From the NCBI RefSeq assembly GCF_023634645.1, contig NZ_JAMKMR010000016.1, positions 1 to 64,000 of the forward strand: a stretch of 64,000 nt of DNA, given 5' to 3'. The notes below the pieces were generated by a model. That model saw nothing but the letters and a program-made list of their open reading frames with translations, was not told the DNA's origin and searched no databases. Source of the DNA: Vibrio sinus. Its GTDB lineage: Bacteria > Pseudomonadota > Gammaproteobacteria > Enterobacterales > Vibrionaceae. The translations under genes and the position numbers were made by a program. Below are positions 10,240 through 19,052 of the stretch, piece after piece (position 1 is the stretch's first letter; every line of letters starts with the position of its first letter).

Positions 10240-11427
10240 ATGAAGGCCAAATCAATAAGTAAAGCACAAGTGATGACTCTAATATTACTTGTATTATTCA
10301 GTCCTCTGGCGATTGATATATACTTGCCAGCGTTGCCGACCATCGCTAACGAATTGGGCGTATCTAGCACCATCGCTCAGGATACGATTACTTGGTTTCT
10401 ATTTTCAATGGGATTGGGGCAATTGTTTGCTGGCCCCCTGGCTGATAAGTTTGGTCGTAAAACCATCGCAATTTTTGGTGTGGTGGTGTACGGCCTCAGT
10501 GCATGGTTTTCTTATCTAGCTCAATCAATGGACTGGCTGCTCATAGCGCGATTGATGCAAGGATTTGGCGCCTGTGCCACTTCTGTTGCTGCGTTTGCTG
10601 CGGTAAGAGATCTTTTTGGTCCTACGCGCAGTGGAAAAATGATCAGCTATTTAAACGGGGCAATTTGTTTTATCCCGGCTTTGGCACCAATTTTAGGTAG
10701 TTGGCTAACCATGCAGTTTGGCTGGAGAAGTAATTTTGGTTTGATGGCCAGTTTTGCTGTTGTGGTATTGGTTTTGCTGACTGTGTTTATGCGAGAGACC
10801 AATACGGTGCAACAAACCCAATCCGTATTTAAACTCGATAGATATTGGTCGGTGTTGAAAAATCCTTCATTTTTGTTTCATGCCAGCATGTGTCTTCTGG
10901 CAATGGCAGCGATACTGGCTTACGTGACCTCAGCGCCAGTTGTGCTTATCGAGCAGCTAGGCTTGACGATGAAGGAATTTACGCTTTGGTTTAGTTTCAA
11001 TGCGGTGATTAACATCTTTGTTTGTATGTATGCGCCAAAAGTGATGGATAAAATAGGTGCACACAAGTGTCTGGTCATCGGTTCAGCGCTGCTCGTCATC
11101 GCTGGTATAGCGATGTACTCACTGTCAAGCATTCACACCCCCGCTGCGTTTATGGTGCCTGTGTTTATATCATCGGTAGGCTGCGCTTTGATTCTCGGCT
11201 CGGGGGCTGGTGAAGCGCTCGCCCCTTTCGGTGACAAAGCAGGCACAGCGGCAGCGCTACTCGGTTTGTTTCAAATGAGTGGTTCGGGTGTGCTAGTGAG
11301 TTGGGTACAAAGTTTGACTTTGATGCCACAGATATTGGTAGCGTTGCAGATGGTATTGATTGTGCCCGCGTTTTTGATTTTAATGACTAAGGCATATCGT
11401 CGCTGGCAGTTTAATCAGGCTAAGTGA
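10240..11427 (+). CDS. Bcr/CflA family multidrug efflux MFS transporter
   Basis: A 395-residue major facilitator of the 12-helix drug:H+ antiporter group. Family marks are LFSPLAIDIYLPALPTIA in helix 1, FGQ-like LGQLFAGPLADKFGRK in the loop 2-3 motif A, and RLMQGFGACATSVAA (motif B/C region). It is divergently paired with a LysR regulator. Substrates cannot be read from sequence; relatives export bicyclomycin, chloramphenicol or sulfonamides. Confidence 0.92.
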   Translation: MKAKSISKAQVMTLILLVLFSPLAIDIYLPALPTIANELGVSSTIAQDTITWFLFSMGLGQLFAGPLADKFGRKTIAIFGVVVYGLSAWFSYLAQSMDWLLIARLMQGFGACATSVAAFAAVRDLFGPTRSGKMISYLNGAICFIPALAPILGSWLTMQFGWRSNFGLMASFAVVVLVLLTVFMRETNTVQQTQSVFKLDRYWSVLKNPSFLFHASMCLLAMAAILAYVTSAPVVLIEQLGLTMKEFTLWFSFNAVINIFVCMYAPKVMDKIGAHKCLVIGSALLVIAGIAMYSLSSIHTPAAFMVPVFISSVGCALILGSGAGEALAPFGDKAGTAAALLGLFQMSGSGVLVSWVQSLTLMPQILVALQMVLIVPAFLILMTKAYRRWQFNQAK

Positions 11428-11496
11428 AAATAATTCGGCTGGTCAGGTGCTTACCTGATGTAAAATCGTTTTGAATGCCATATCATATTGCTATCT

Positions 11497-11515
11497 CCCT
11501 GCATTTACTGCAGGG
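11497..11515. repeat. Inverted repeat upstream of the H-NS-like gene
   Basis: CCCTGCA and TGCAGGG are separated by 5 bases. No T run follows, so it could be an operator rather than a terminator. Confidence 0.4.
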
Positions 11516-11626
11516 AAATGCCATAACTCAATAATCATGTTTAAATATTCGAGAAACAGGTGTATATTTAAATTTGATTTATTCAACTATTCTATTTCCG
11601 ATATATCCACTGGAAGTTATATACTA

Positions 11627-11908
11627 ATGACGATGACCACCTATGAAATGGCACGCGTTCTGGAGCAATTAGAAGATTCTCCAGAAAAAATAATGTTTGG
11701 TAAGTTATTAAATGAACTGGGCAATCAAAGTGGCGAGCGAATTCAAAGTGCAGCTAAACAGGTTCCCCTTCATTTACTGCGTGATATTGTATTTCAATTT
11801 CAACAAGTGATTGAATCTCGCAAGGATGAGCAAGTAGGAGAGCTAGCTAAGCAATTGGCAGAACAGGGTATTTCTGCAGAAGAGCTAGAGAAATTCCTCA
11901 ACCGTTAA
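11627..11908 (+). CDS. Small H-NS-like/coiled-coil protein of unknown function
   Basis: A 93-residue protein starting MTMTTYEMARVLEQ. ATG at 11627 has TGGAAG upstream; the 52 codons before it are rich in Cys/Ser/Tyr and look untranslated. The C-terminal third (QQVIESRKDEQ followed by AKQLAEQGISAEELEKFL) resembles the end of the H-NS oligomerisation domain, where the same kind of helix leads to an 'xGIDPxEL' turn. The DNA-binding AT-hook-like domain of H-NS is absent. It could be a truncated H-NS antagonist or an unrelated helical protein. A hairpin terminator follows, so it is a single-gene unit. Confidence 0.6.
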   Translation: MTMTTYEMARVLEQLEDSPEKIMFGKLLNELGNQSGERIQSAAKQVPLHLLRDIVFQFQQVIESRKDEQVGELAKQLAEQGISAEELEKFLNR

Positions 11909-11935
11909 ATTAATTCTGCGTTCCAATAGCTACCG

Positions 11936-11980
11936 GGCTTTTATTTGAAAAATAAGAGCCTAGTTTATTTTATTCTTTTT
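11936..11980 (+). terminator. Terminator after the H-NS-like gene
   Basis: An 11-bp stem (GGCTTTTATTT / AAATAAGAGCC, one G-T pair) is followed by a T-rich run, located 27 bases behind the stop. Confidence 0.7.
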
Positions 11981-12020
11981 TAGTGAGCCTTAATTTGCCA
12001 TTAAGTTTAATGGTATTAGC

Positions 12021-12485
12021 TTAAGGGTTTACATTGCGGTTTATTGGGTTTTGCAGCGATATTAACGTTTCGGTTGATTGGACTTCATCAATTGATTGCA
12101 GCTTGTTTATTAACACTTCTTGCAACTCTTCGATAGAGCGACACATTAGTTTTACGAAAATATTATAAGCGCCTGTCGTGTAATATGCTTCAACGACTTC
12201 TTCTAATGCGTTCAGTTTCTCCAGTGCGGACGGATAATCTCTAGCTGCATTTAAGTTTATGCCGATGAAACAACACACATCGTAACCAAGCTTTTTGGTA
12301 TCAACAATGACCTCAGTTCCTTGAATTATTTGTGCCGCTTTCATCTTCTCGATGCGTACGTGAATGGTTGCGGGGCTGACTTGAAATTGTTTCGCCATTT
12401 CTGCATATGGAGTGCGGGCGTCTTCCATTAGTGTTTTTAATATGGCCTTGTCTAGTTGGTCAATTTTGGAAGCAGCTGTCGACAT
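12021..12485 (-). CDS. asnC: Transcriptional regulator AsnC
   Basis: Lrp/AsnC family regulator, 154 residues. It reads along the E. coli AsnC sequence nearly residue for residue by eye: IDQLDKAIL, ARTPYAEMAKQFQVSPATIHVRIEKMK (winged helix), LGYDVCCFIGI and the C-terminal TETLISLQNPI. AsnC senses asparagine and activates asnA in E. coli. No asnA gene is adjacent here, so its target is elsewhere or is the divergent region itself. Confidence 0.93.
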   Translation of the reverse strand: MSTAASKIDQLDKAILKTLMEDARTPYAEMAKQFQVSPATIHVRIEKMKAAQIIQGTEVIVDTKKLGYDVCCFIGINLNAARDYPSALEKLNALEEVVEAYYTTGAYNIFVKLMCRSIEELQEVLINKLQSIDEVQSTETLISLQNPINRNVNP

Positions 12486-12759
12486 AACATTCTCTATTAA
12501 TGATGAAAGTAAAACTGGCCTAATAGTAGCTTTATAAAGTAGATAGGCTCAAGCTACTCATTGTCGGAACAATAGAAATATCAATGTATAGGTCAATAGA
12601 TTAGAATGAAAGGCGTATATTGGAATTTTAAGTTTTAATTAATAAATTTCTTTATTAACCATTGCCTGCCTAACAAAGCGACCAGTCGGATACTTTATAT
12701 AGGTTATAAAGGCTTTGTTGTGGTTGGTAAAACCTATCACTTTTTAAAAGGGCAAATGA

Positions 12760-13539
12760 TTGCGTATTAAGCTGATATCAGAGGCGACTGAAAGGCCTGA
12801 TCATTTAACAACGTTAGCTAAGCAATTCGGGTTAGAGCATCAAGACAATCACCCGTTTGCTCTCGTGGATACTGGTGAGCGCATTGAATTACGTAAGCTT
12901 GATGAACCCAAGCTTGGTGCGGTCTATGTCGACTTTGCTTCCGGTTCTGTTGCTCACAGGCGTAAATTCGGTGGTGGTAAAGGCCAAGATATTGCCAAGG
13001 CAGTTGGCATCAGTAAAGGGGGCTTACCAAGTATTCTAGACGCGACAGCAGGACTAGGTCGAGACTCTTTTATCTTCGCGTCCTTAGGTTCTCATGTACA
13101 TATGATTGAGCGAAATCCTATGGTCGCGATGCTGCTTTCTGATGGTCTCGAGAGGGCAAAACAAGATCGCGAAATAGGGGCGTGGGTAACGGAAAGAATG
13201 TCACTCTCGTTTTCTGCGGGTCAGCTTGCGCTTGAATCTAGCTCTGTGGAGGGATCTCCACTGAAGCCAGATGTTGTGTATCTCGATCCTATGTATCCCC
13301 ATGCCGAAAACAAAAAAAACTCAGCCTTAGTAAAGAAAGAAATGCGCGTTTTTCAAAGTGTGGTCGGTGCTGACAATGACGCTGATGCATTGTTGCAACC
13401 TGCACTTACTGTGGCACAAAAACGAGTGGTTGTTAAACGGCCCAACTATGCGCCTTGGCTTGCGGACAAAAAACCATCGATGTCGATAAAGATGAAAAAA
13501 AACAGATTTGATGTTTACGTTTTAGCTTCAATGACTTAG
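12760..13539 (+). CDS. rsmJ: 16S rRNA (guanine1516-N2)-methyltransferase RsmJ
   Basis: Methylates G1516 of 16S rRNA using S-adenosylmethionine. It is 259 residues, with [24 protein letters not shown], the SAM loop [12 protein letters not shown], and the catalytic-side YLDPMYPH, all highly conserved in the family. The initiation codon appears to be TTG at 12760: AAAGGG lies 8 bases upstream, translation from it gives the expected MRIKLI-like N-terminus, and no in-frame ATG is nearby. It is single, between asnC (divergent) and an unknown gene. Confidence 0.93.
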   Translation: MRIKLISEATERPDHLTTLAKQFGLEHQDNHPFALVDTGERIELRKLDEPKLGAVYVDFASGSVAHRRKFGGGKGQDIAKAVGISKGGLPSILDATAGLGRDSFIFASLGSHVHMIERNPMVAMLLSDGLERAKQDREIGAWVTERMSLSFSAGQLALESSSVEGSPLKPDVVYLDPMYPHAENKKNSALVKKEMRVFQSVVGADNDADALLQPALTVAQKRVVVKRPNYAPWLADKKPSMSIKMKKNRFDVYVLASMT

Positions 13540-13640
13540 TACACAGCTTTATAAATAAGCGTGTGTAAACAGTTGCGTCTACGGCTTTGCACAGGTATAG
13601 ATAATTACGAATCATTTTTATTCTTGTCTGGAGTGGTGGC

Positions 13641-14144
13641 ATGGTAAAACGTTTTTGTAAGATGAATCGTCAGGAAATTTCCAGTAGCCTTGGGCAAATA
13701 CATCAGTTGGTCTCTGCGCCTAAGTATATTTGTCGCGCTTGTATTCGCACCTCTTCTTATAAAGGCTCACTGTGTAAGCCAAATCTTATTTCCACTGAGA
13801 ACATAGCCCCGGCTTCACCTCCTGCACATCAATCAACGCAAAGTATACGACAGACGCTTAACAGCTCTACCGTATCGGATAAAACTTTAGTTGTAAGTGA
13901 GTGTTTACCAACATCAGATGGCACTGAATCTAACGAGATAACCAAGAAGAAGAGCAAGAAGCTTAAGAAAAAGCTCGCCAAGCAAAGCAAGCAGTTAAAA
14001 AAGCTGAAAAAACTGGGCAAGAAACAAGACAAGTTACGTAAAAAGCACGAGAAGATTAGGCGCAAGATACAGCGTGTAGATAGCCAGTTGACCACAGGTC
14101 TTGTACAGACCAAAGACACTATCGAGAGGCCTTTGGTTCATTAG
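13641..14144 (+). CDS. Hypothetical lysine-rich protein with N-terminal cysteines
   Basis: Not recognised. 167 residues, with a GGAGTGG ribosome site upstream. Residues 31-46 hold three cysteines (CRACIRTSSYKGSLC), which could be a partial metal or disulfide site. A Ser/Thr/Pro-rich linker follows, then a very basic coiled-coil-like tract (about 100-150) with repeated KKLKK/KKxxK units. Such a tail could bind nucleic acid or anionic surfaces. The codon use looks like that of its neighbours, and RBS plus intact length argue for a real gene. Confidence 0.6.
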   Translation: MVKRFCKMNRQEISSSLGQIHQLVSAPKYICRACIRTSSYKGSLCKPNLISTENIAPASPPAHQSTQSIRQTLNSSTVSDKTLVVSECLPTSDGTESNEITKKKSKKLKKKLAKQSKQLKKLKKLGKKQDKLRKKHEKIRRKIQRVDSQLTTGLVQTKDTIERPLVH

Positions 14145-14181
14145 CCACTTTGGTTTGTTAGCCACATAATGGAAAACACCA

Positions 14182-14211
14182 TTGGGGGCTTTGTTAGTAT
14201 AGTGCCCCCAA
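14182..14211. terminator. Inverted repeat behind uspA
   Basis: TTGGGGGC and GCCCCCAA are separated by 14 bases, located between the convergent unknown gene and uspA. On the minus strand it is followed by a short T run, so it may end uspA transcription. Confidence 0.5.
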
Positions 14212-14228
14212 AGCTCACCAGAATGCCA

Positions 14229-14657
14229 TTAGGCGTCTTTTAATGGTACAACTAACATATCTACAGGGGAGTAGTTAATCAGCTGTTTGGTTGAGGATAA
14301 AAACTTACTCCAAAAATCTTGGTGATGGCCGCATACTAGCAGATCAACTTGGTATTCATTGATCTTGTCACACAGCTCATTACTTAAATCACCACTACCT
14401 ACCAAAGTGTGTTTTATCGGGTAGTCTGCTCTATCGGCAATTTTTTGTAGAAATTTTTGCGACGACTCCATGGTTTGATGCTGGGTTTCGGCTAGGTTGA
14501 TATCGATTAAACCGGTGTAAACTTCAGCGTAATTGACGTCGATATGGATAAAAGACAGCTCTGCGTCTAATGGGGTTGCTAGGGCCACTGCTTTTTCTAC
14601 GAGGTAGTCGCTTTCTTCGGATAGATCGACTGCAACTAAAATATGCTTATAACTCAT
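14229..14657 (-). CDS. uspA: Universal stress protein A
   Basis: A 142-residue cytoplasmic UspA-fold protein induced on growth arrest and many stresses. It begins MSYKHILVAVDLSEES and carries VDVNY-like IDVNYAEVYTGLIDINL and VCGHHQDFWSKFLSS, nearly identical to the E. coli UspA segments. Like E. coli UspA, it lacks the full ATP-binding G-2x-G-9x-G motif. It is divergent from ftnA with a CRP-like site in between; the uspA-uspB-ftnA grouping is common in vibrios. Confidence 0.95.
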   Translation of the reverse strand: MSYKHILVAVDLSEESDYLVEKAVALATPLDAELSFIHIDVNYAEVYTGLIDINLAETQHQTMESSQKFLQKIADRADYPIKHTLVGSGDLSNELCDKINEYQVDLLVCGHHQDFWSKFLSSTKQLINYSPVDMLVVPLKDA

Positions 14658-14721
14658 GGTTATTTCCTCTTTTTAATCACCTACTTAAAGCCTATCACTA
14701 CATGTTGGCTAAATATGTCGT

Positions 14722-14737
14722 TGTGATCTCAGTTACA
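14722..14737. promoter_or_regulatory. Candidate CRP site between uspA and ftnA
   Basis: TGTGATCTCAGTTACA matches the CRP half-sites TGTGA-N6-TCACA at 9 of 10 positions. It lies 64 bases upstream of uspA and 80 bases upstream of ftnA in their shared control region. Confidence 0.5.
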
Positions 14738-14817
14738 CATTCAGCATGCAAGATGATATCTTTGCCGAAACCTAGCCTGGCTAACCGCCAAGACGAAAAA
14801 ATAATAGGAGACTTTTT

Positions 14818-15345
14818 ATGCTATCAAGTGCGATGGTTGAACAATTAAATGAGCAAATTAATCTAGAATTTTTTTCATCCAATCTATACTTACAAATGAG
14901 TGCTTGGTGTGAAGACAAAGGCTTCGAAGGTGCGGCTGAGTTTCTTCGTGAACACGCAGTTGAAGAAATGCAGCACATGCAGCGTCTATTCACTTACGTA
15001 AGCGAGACAGGCGCCATGCCAATTTTAGGTGCTATTGTAGCTCCGCAACATGAGTTTGACAGTCTAGGTGATGTGTTCCGATTGACTTATGAGCATGAGC
15101 AAATGATTACCAGCAAAATCAACACACTAGCTCATGTAGCGTTTACTTCGCAAGATTACTCAACGTTCAACTTCCTGCAGTGGTATGTCGCAGAGCAGCA
15201 CGAAGAAGAGAAGTTGTTTAAAGGGATTTTAGACAAGCTAGAACTTGTAGGGGAAGATGGTAAAGCGTTGTTCTTTATCGATAAAGATCTAGCGACAATG
15301 GCAAAAGAAGGTTCATCTTCTATTATGGATGCCCAAGCTGAATAG
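14818..15345 (+). CDS. ftnA: Bacterial ferritin FtnA
   Basis: A 175-residue non-haem ferritin that oxidises and stores iron as a 24-mer. The diiron ferroxidase ligands line up as E17, E50, H53, E94 and Q127, with E130 near site C. Start ATG has AGGAG upstream. uspB follows 71 bases downstream. Confidence 0.96.
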   Translation: MLSSAMVEQLNEQINLEFFSSNLYLQMSAWCEDKGFEGAAEFLREHAVEEMQHMQRLFTYVSETGAMPILGAIVAPQHEFDSLGDVFRLTYEHEQMITSKINTLAHVAFTSQDYSTFNFLQWYVAEQHEEEKLFKGILDKLELVGEDGKALFFIDKDLATMAKEGSSSIMDAQAE

Positions 15346-15416
15346 CTGAAAAGATAGCGGTTGCATTGATTATCTTTTTCTTCTGGGCATGTAAGTGAAG
15401 ATGTAGGGAGGAAAAG

Positions 15417-15740
15417 ATGATCAGTGGAGACACTATTTTATTTGCGCTTACACTTGTTACGGTCATCAATGTAGCAAGATATCTCACCGCATTACGTTCA
15501 CTCATATACATAATGCGAGAAGCTCACCCACTTTTATATCAGCAGGTTGACGGTGGTGGATTTTTCACCACGCATGGAAATGTGACAAAACAAGTCCGTC
15601 TCTATCACTATCTCAAAACCAAAGAGTACCACCATCACCACGACGCGTTATTTACCGATAAATGCGATCGTGTTCGAGAGCTATTTATTTTATCGGCCGC
15701 TTTACTGGTTGCGACATTAATGGTCGCGGTAATTCTTTAG
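15417..15740 (+). CDS. uspB: Universal stress protein B
   Basis: A small inner-membrane protein of 107 residues with a transmembrane helix at each end. The central segment [22 protein letters not shown] is almost the same as in E. coli UspB, which is sigma-S dependent and needed for ethanol resistance in stationary phase. GGGAGG precedes the ATG. It has its own terminator. Confidence 0.94.
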   Translation: MISGDTILFALTLVTVINVARYLTALRSLIYIMREAHPLLYQQVDGGGFFTTHGNVTKQVRLYHYLKTKEYHHHHDALFTDKCDRVRELFILSAALLVATLMVAVIL

Positions 15741-15789
15741 TCTAGGATTTGTCAACCCTAGTAAATGTGGTTAAACTGACGGCCTTTGC

Positions 15790-15819
15790 AAGGATGTGCG
15801 TTCGCACATCCTTTTTTGT
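15790..15819 (+). terminator. Terminator after uspB
   Basis: A perfect 11-bp stem AAGGATGTGCG / CGCACATCCTT with a tight loop is followed by TTTT. Confidence 0.9.
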
Positions 15820-15839
15820 TATAGCGATGTGAGAAAGTC

Positions 15840-17027
15840 ATGAGTAATAAATTTGATGTCATTGTGATTGGTGCAGGGGCCGCTGGGCTCATGTGTGCAG
15901 CGCAAGCTGGCAAGCGCGGGCGTCAGGTATTGGTGATCGATCACGCTAAAAAGCCAGGGCGAAAAATTCTCATCTCAGGGGGTGGTCGCTGTAACTTTAC
16001 CAATTACGATGTGTCTGCAAGTCACTACTTATGCGCAAACCCTCACTTTGTAAAATCGGCGCTATCGCAGTACACCAATTGGGATTTCATCTCACTGGTT
16101 AGCAAATACCAGATCGAATTTGAAGAGCGCGATCACGGACAGCTTTTTTGCTTGGACTCGGCCAAGGATATTGTTGCCATGCTGCTCAAAGAGTGTGATA
16201 TGCCAAACATCCAGCAAAGATACCAAGCTGATGTGCATAGCATAGAAAAGCAACAGCAGGGGTTTGAAGTCAAGATCGGTACGGATATTTATCAATGCGA
16301 ATCCTTGGTCGTGGCTACTGGTGGCTTGTCGATGCCAAAGCTTGGCGCGACTCCGTTTGGCTATCGTGTGGCAGAGCAATTTGGATTAACGGTTGTGCCC
16401 ACCACCGCAGGCTTGGTTCCTTTTACCTTGCACACAGAAGACAAGCAGGCATTCTCAGAGCTGTCTGGTATTGCTATTCCGGTTGAAATCACCGCTGAAG
16501 ATGGAACAGTCTTTAAAGAAGCATTGTTATTTACTCATAGAGGGTTATCAGGGCCGTCTGTATTGCAAATTTCGTCTTATTGGAAGCCTGGTCAGAAGGT
16601 TTCTATCAATTTAGTTCCAGATGCAGATATCAACACCTTGTTGTCCAAATCAAAGGATAAGCATCCAAATCAAACCATGAAGACAACTTTAGCCAAGATT
16701 TTGCCTAAACGGTTTATTGACGTGCTTATTGAAAGAAAAGTGTTTATCGACAAACCATTAAAGCAATTTAACCCCAAAGAGCTCGATGACATACAGCGTA
16801 TACTGGAAAACTGGCACATTGCCCCCAACGGGACGGAAGGCTATCGGACGGCAGAAGTGACACTCGGTGGAGTGCATACTGACCATATTTCTTCTAAAAC
16901 AATGGAATGTAAAACGGTAGCCGGATTGTATTTTATTGGCGAAGTGATGGACGTGACGGGTTGGCTCGGCGGCTTTAACTTTCAATGGGCATGGTCAAGT
17001 GGCTATGTGGCTGGGCAATGGGCGTAA
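15840..17027 (+). CDS. yhiN: NAD(P)/FAD-dependent oxidoreductase, YhiN/HI0933 family
   Basis: A 395-residue flavoprotein of the HI0933/BaiN family. The FAD-binding Rossmann loop VIGAGAAGLMCA is at the N-terminus. ISGGGRCNFTN, LSMPKLGATPFGYR and the C-terminal VTGWLGGFNFQWAWSSG are hallmark segments. The reaction is not established for most members. In enterics yhiN also sits beside uspB, supporting the assignment. ATG at 15840 is the first start after the uspB terminator. Confidence 0.9.
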   Translation: MSNKFDVIVIGAGAAGLMCAAQAGKRGRQVLVIDHAKKPGRKILISGGGRCNFTNYDVSASHYLCANPHFVKSALSQYTNWDFISLVSKYQIEFEERDHGQLFCLDSAKDIVAMLLKECDMPNIQQRYQADVHSIEKQQQGFEVKIGTDIYQCESLVVATGGLSMPKLGATPFGYRVAEQFGLTVVPTTAGLVPFTLHTEDKQAFSELSGIAIPVEITAEDGTVFKEALLFTHRGLSGPSVLQISSYWKPGQKVSINLVPDADINTLLSKSKDKHPNQTMKTTLAKILPKRFIDVLIERKVFIDKPLKQFNPKELDDIQRILENWHIAPNGTEGYRTAEVTLGGVHTDHISSKTMECKTVAGLYFIGEVMDVTGWLGGFNFQWAWSSGYVAGQWA

Positions 17028-17151
17028 AGGTATTTAGGAACAATTAAGCTTGTCCGTTATCATTCCATCTCTGGCCAATCTAAAATACGTTCATCGTTTT
17101 TTGTCGCAAAAGCGAGAAATTAGGCTCAGATAAACACTCGAAACATATTCG

Positions 17152-17424
17152 TCATTTAATATACGAATTCAATACACTCAATACGACTTCCAAATCGGCC
17201 TCGCGTTTTTCAATGTTGTCTTCGAGGACAATATGTTCAGTGATATGGCCTTTGATCATTTCTCGCATTAAGCCGTTCACTGCGCCTCTAATTGCGGCAA
17301 TTTGTTGTAATACATCGGCGCATTGCTGTTCTTCATCCAGCATTTTCTTTAATCCGTTAACTTGGCCCTGAATTTTGCTCACGCGAGTGGTGAGTTTTTT
17401 CTTGTCTCTTACCGTGTGTGACAT
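17152..17424 (-). CDS. rcnR: Ni(II)/Co(II)-responsive repressor RcnR
   Basis: A 90-residue CsoR/RcnR-family all-alpha repressor. The metal ligands of RcnR are all present: N-terminal region with H3, then C35, H60 and H64. The sequence follows E. coli RcnR closely ([42 protein letters not shown]). It is divergent from rcnA, and an RcnR-type operator lies between them. Nickel or cobalt binding should release rcnA. Confidence 0.95.
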   Translation of the reverse strand: MSHTVRDKKKLTTRVSKIQGQVNGLKKMLDEEQQCADVLQQIAAIRGAVNGLMREMIKGHITEHIVLEDNIEKREADLEVVLSVLNSYIK

Positions 17425-17485
17425 TTCCGCCCCCTTGTGATGTGAAAAGCCGCCCTAGAATAAAGGAGAATTTAGCATCGTTTTA

Positions 17486-17500
17486 TACTGGAGGGGAGTA
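17486..17500 (+). promoter_or_regulatory. RcnR operator-like site
   Basis: TACTGGAGGGGAGTA matches the RcnR operator form TACT-G6-N-AGTA, with one A interrupting the G tract. It lies 39 bases upstream of the rcnA start and in the rcnR-rcnA intergenic region. Confidence 0.8.
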
Positions 17501-17538
17501 TAGTCTGAAGCACTTTTACTTTGATCAATTTTCTATCT

Positions 17539-18351
17539 ATGGACTTCACGACATTACTTCACCAAGGCAATGCTTGGTTCTTTATTCCAAGTGCTATTTT
17601 GCTTGGCGCTTTACATGGCCTTGAGCCAGGCCATTCAAAAACGATGATGGCGGCATTTATTATTGCGATTAAGGGCACTGTAAGACAGGCGATCATGTTG
17701 GGGGTAGCGGCGACGATATCCCATACTGCCATTGTGTGGTTTATCGCATTTGGCGGAATGTATCTTAGTCAGAAATTTACCGCATCATCCGTTGAGCCTT
17801 GGATGCAGTTGATATCTGCGGTCATCATTTTAGGTACGGCCACTTGGATGTTTATGCGAACTTGGAACGAAGAGCGTCAATGGAAGGCGGGGCATGTCCA
17901 TCATTGCGATGGTCACCATGATCATCATCATGATCACGCTGAATCACATTCACATCATGATGATGACGAATTTGAAGATGCACATGCGCGAGCGCATGCA
18001 AAAGACATTGAGAAACGTTTTACAAACCGAGAAGTCACCAATGGGCAAATTGTTTTGTTTGGGCTGACAGGAGGCCTGATCCCTTGCCCGGCAGCAGTCA
18101 CGGTACTGCTCATTTGCTTGCAGTTAAAAGCGCTCGCTTTAGGAGCGACCATGGTCATTTCTTTCAGCATTGGTTTGGCGCTAACCCTAGTGACTGTTGG
18201 GGTTGCGGCTGCAGTCAGTGTCCAGCAAGCAACAAAACGTTGGAGCGGCTTAAATACCATTGCTAAAAAAGCGCCGTATCTTTCCTCAGTATTGATAGGG
18301 TTTGTTGGGGTATATATGGCTGTGCATGGCTATTGGCTGATTAGCCAATAA
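17539..18351 (+). CDS. rcnA: Nickel/cobalt efflux protein RcnA
   Basis: A 270-residue inner-membrane exporter of Ni and Co. It starts MDFTTLLHQGNAWFFIPSA, matching the E. coli N-terminus, so ATG 17539 is chosen over TTG 17521. HGLEPGHSKT in helix 1-2 and FGLTGGLIPCPAA are family marks. The central cytoplasmic loop (about 120-160) is His/Asp-rich, with many HH pairs for metal. No strong ribosome site is seen, possibly because the gene is weakly translated. Confidence 0.95.
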   Translation: MDFTTLLHQGNAWFFIPSAILLGALHGLEPGHSKTMMAAFIIAIKGTVRQAIMLGVAATISHTAIVWFIAFGGMYLSQKFTASSVEPWMQLISAVIILGTATWMFMRTWNEERQWKAGHVHHCDGHHDHHHDHAESHSHHDDDEFEDAHARAHAKDIEKRFTNREVTNGQIVLFGLTGGLIPCPAAVTVLLICLQLKALALGATMVISFSIGLALTLVTVGVAAAVSVQQATKRWSGLNTIAKKAPYLSSVLIGFVGVYMAVHGYWLISQ

Positions 18352-18386
18352 CTTGCTTTAGCATCTCAAGACTGACAGTTTACACC

Positions 18387-18416
18387 AAGCGCCCGTTCAA
18401 TAAAGGGCGCTTTGTC
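18387..18416 (+). terminator. Hairpin after rcnA
   Basis: Stem AAGCGCCC / GGGCGCTT with a 10-base loop and a short T run (TTTGT). It lies between rcnA and a convergent gene. Confidence 0.6.
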
Positions 18417-18431
18417 TATGTCATGATGTTA

Positions 18432-18764
18432 TTAACTGTTGCTGGCACTTTTAGGGAATAAAGCGGTGGTGGTAGCCACTTGTCCATCAGGCGCGGTTGA
18501 TTGAATTGTATAGTGTTTATTGCCATGGGAGAGGTTCGAAATATAGACAGCGCCATCGTTATTGGTGCGGTATTGTTCAACTAAGCCATTATTTTTTAAA
18601 GTGACTGGTGCATTTTTAAGGATTTGGCCATTGTCGCTTACCGAAATCCTGGTGTAAGCCCCCATAGGCAATACATGGATTTGCATTTGATCGGCATTTG
18701 ACGCAAAAGCCCCAGCTGAAAATAATGCGCTAAGTGAAATAAGTGTAAGTAGTGCGTTTTTCAT
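18432..18764 (-). CDS. Small secreted protein of unknown function
   Basis: A 110-residue protein with a clear Sec signal peptide (MKNALLTLISLSALFSAGAFA, cleavage probable after AFA). The mature part has about 88 residues, is rich in Asn/Thr/Gly, and looks like a single beta-sandwich domain (ISVSDNGQILKNAPVTLKNNG, then TIQSTAPDGQ), similar in style to periplasmic carboxypeptidase-regulatory-like or Ni/Co-associated domains. Not recognised as a named family. It is convergent with rcnA; AGGAAT precedes the start. Confidence 0.65.
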   Translation of the reverse strand: MKNALLTLISLSALFSAGAFASNADQMQIHVLPMGAYTRISVSDNGQILKNAPVTLKNNGLVEQYRTNNDGAVYISNLSHGNKHYTIQSTAPDGQVATTTALFPKSASNS

Positions 18765-19052
18765 AACGGATTCCTCTAAAAGATACTATTAAATTGTTGG
18801 GCTCAAGACGGGTTGCTTATCTTGTTTGCCGTTGCGACATAAGATATCGATAGAGGGCGGTGACAAAAACAGTAGTTGTCGAAATAAGCTTTCGACATTG
18901 TGCAAATATACAAAATGTTATTCTTCGATCGGCACTCTTCTCTCCCACAGAGCTTGGAATTTTGGCTAAAAAAATCGCTTCAATCTTCCCTCAAGAATGA
19001 TGAACTTGTCCTATATTAAATGAATAAATAATTATAATAAGGACCAAGCATA

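Noticed and set aside
13595..13618. Possible Fur box before 13641
   Set aside because: The GATAAT and ATCATT halves are spaced one base too far apart, and the match is poor.
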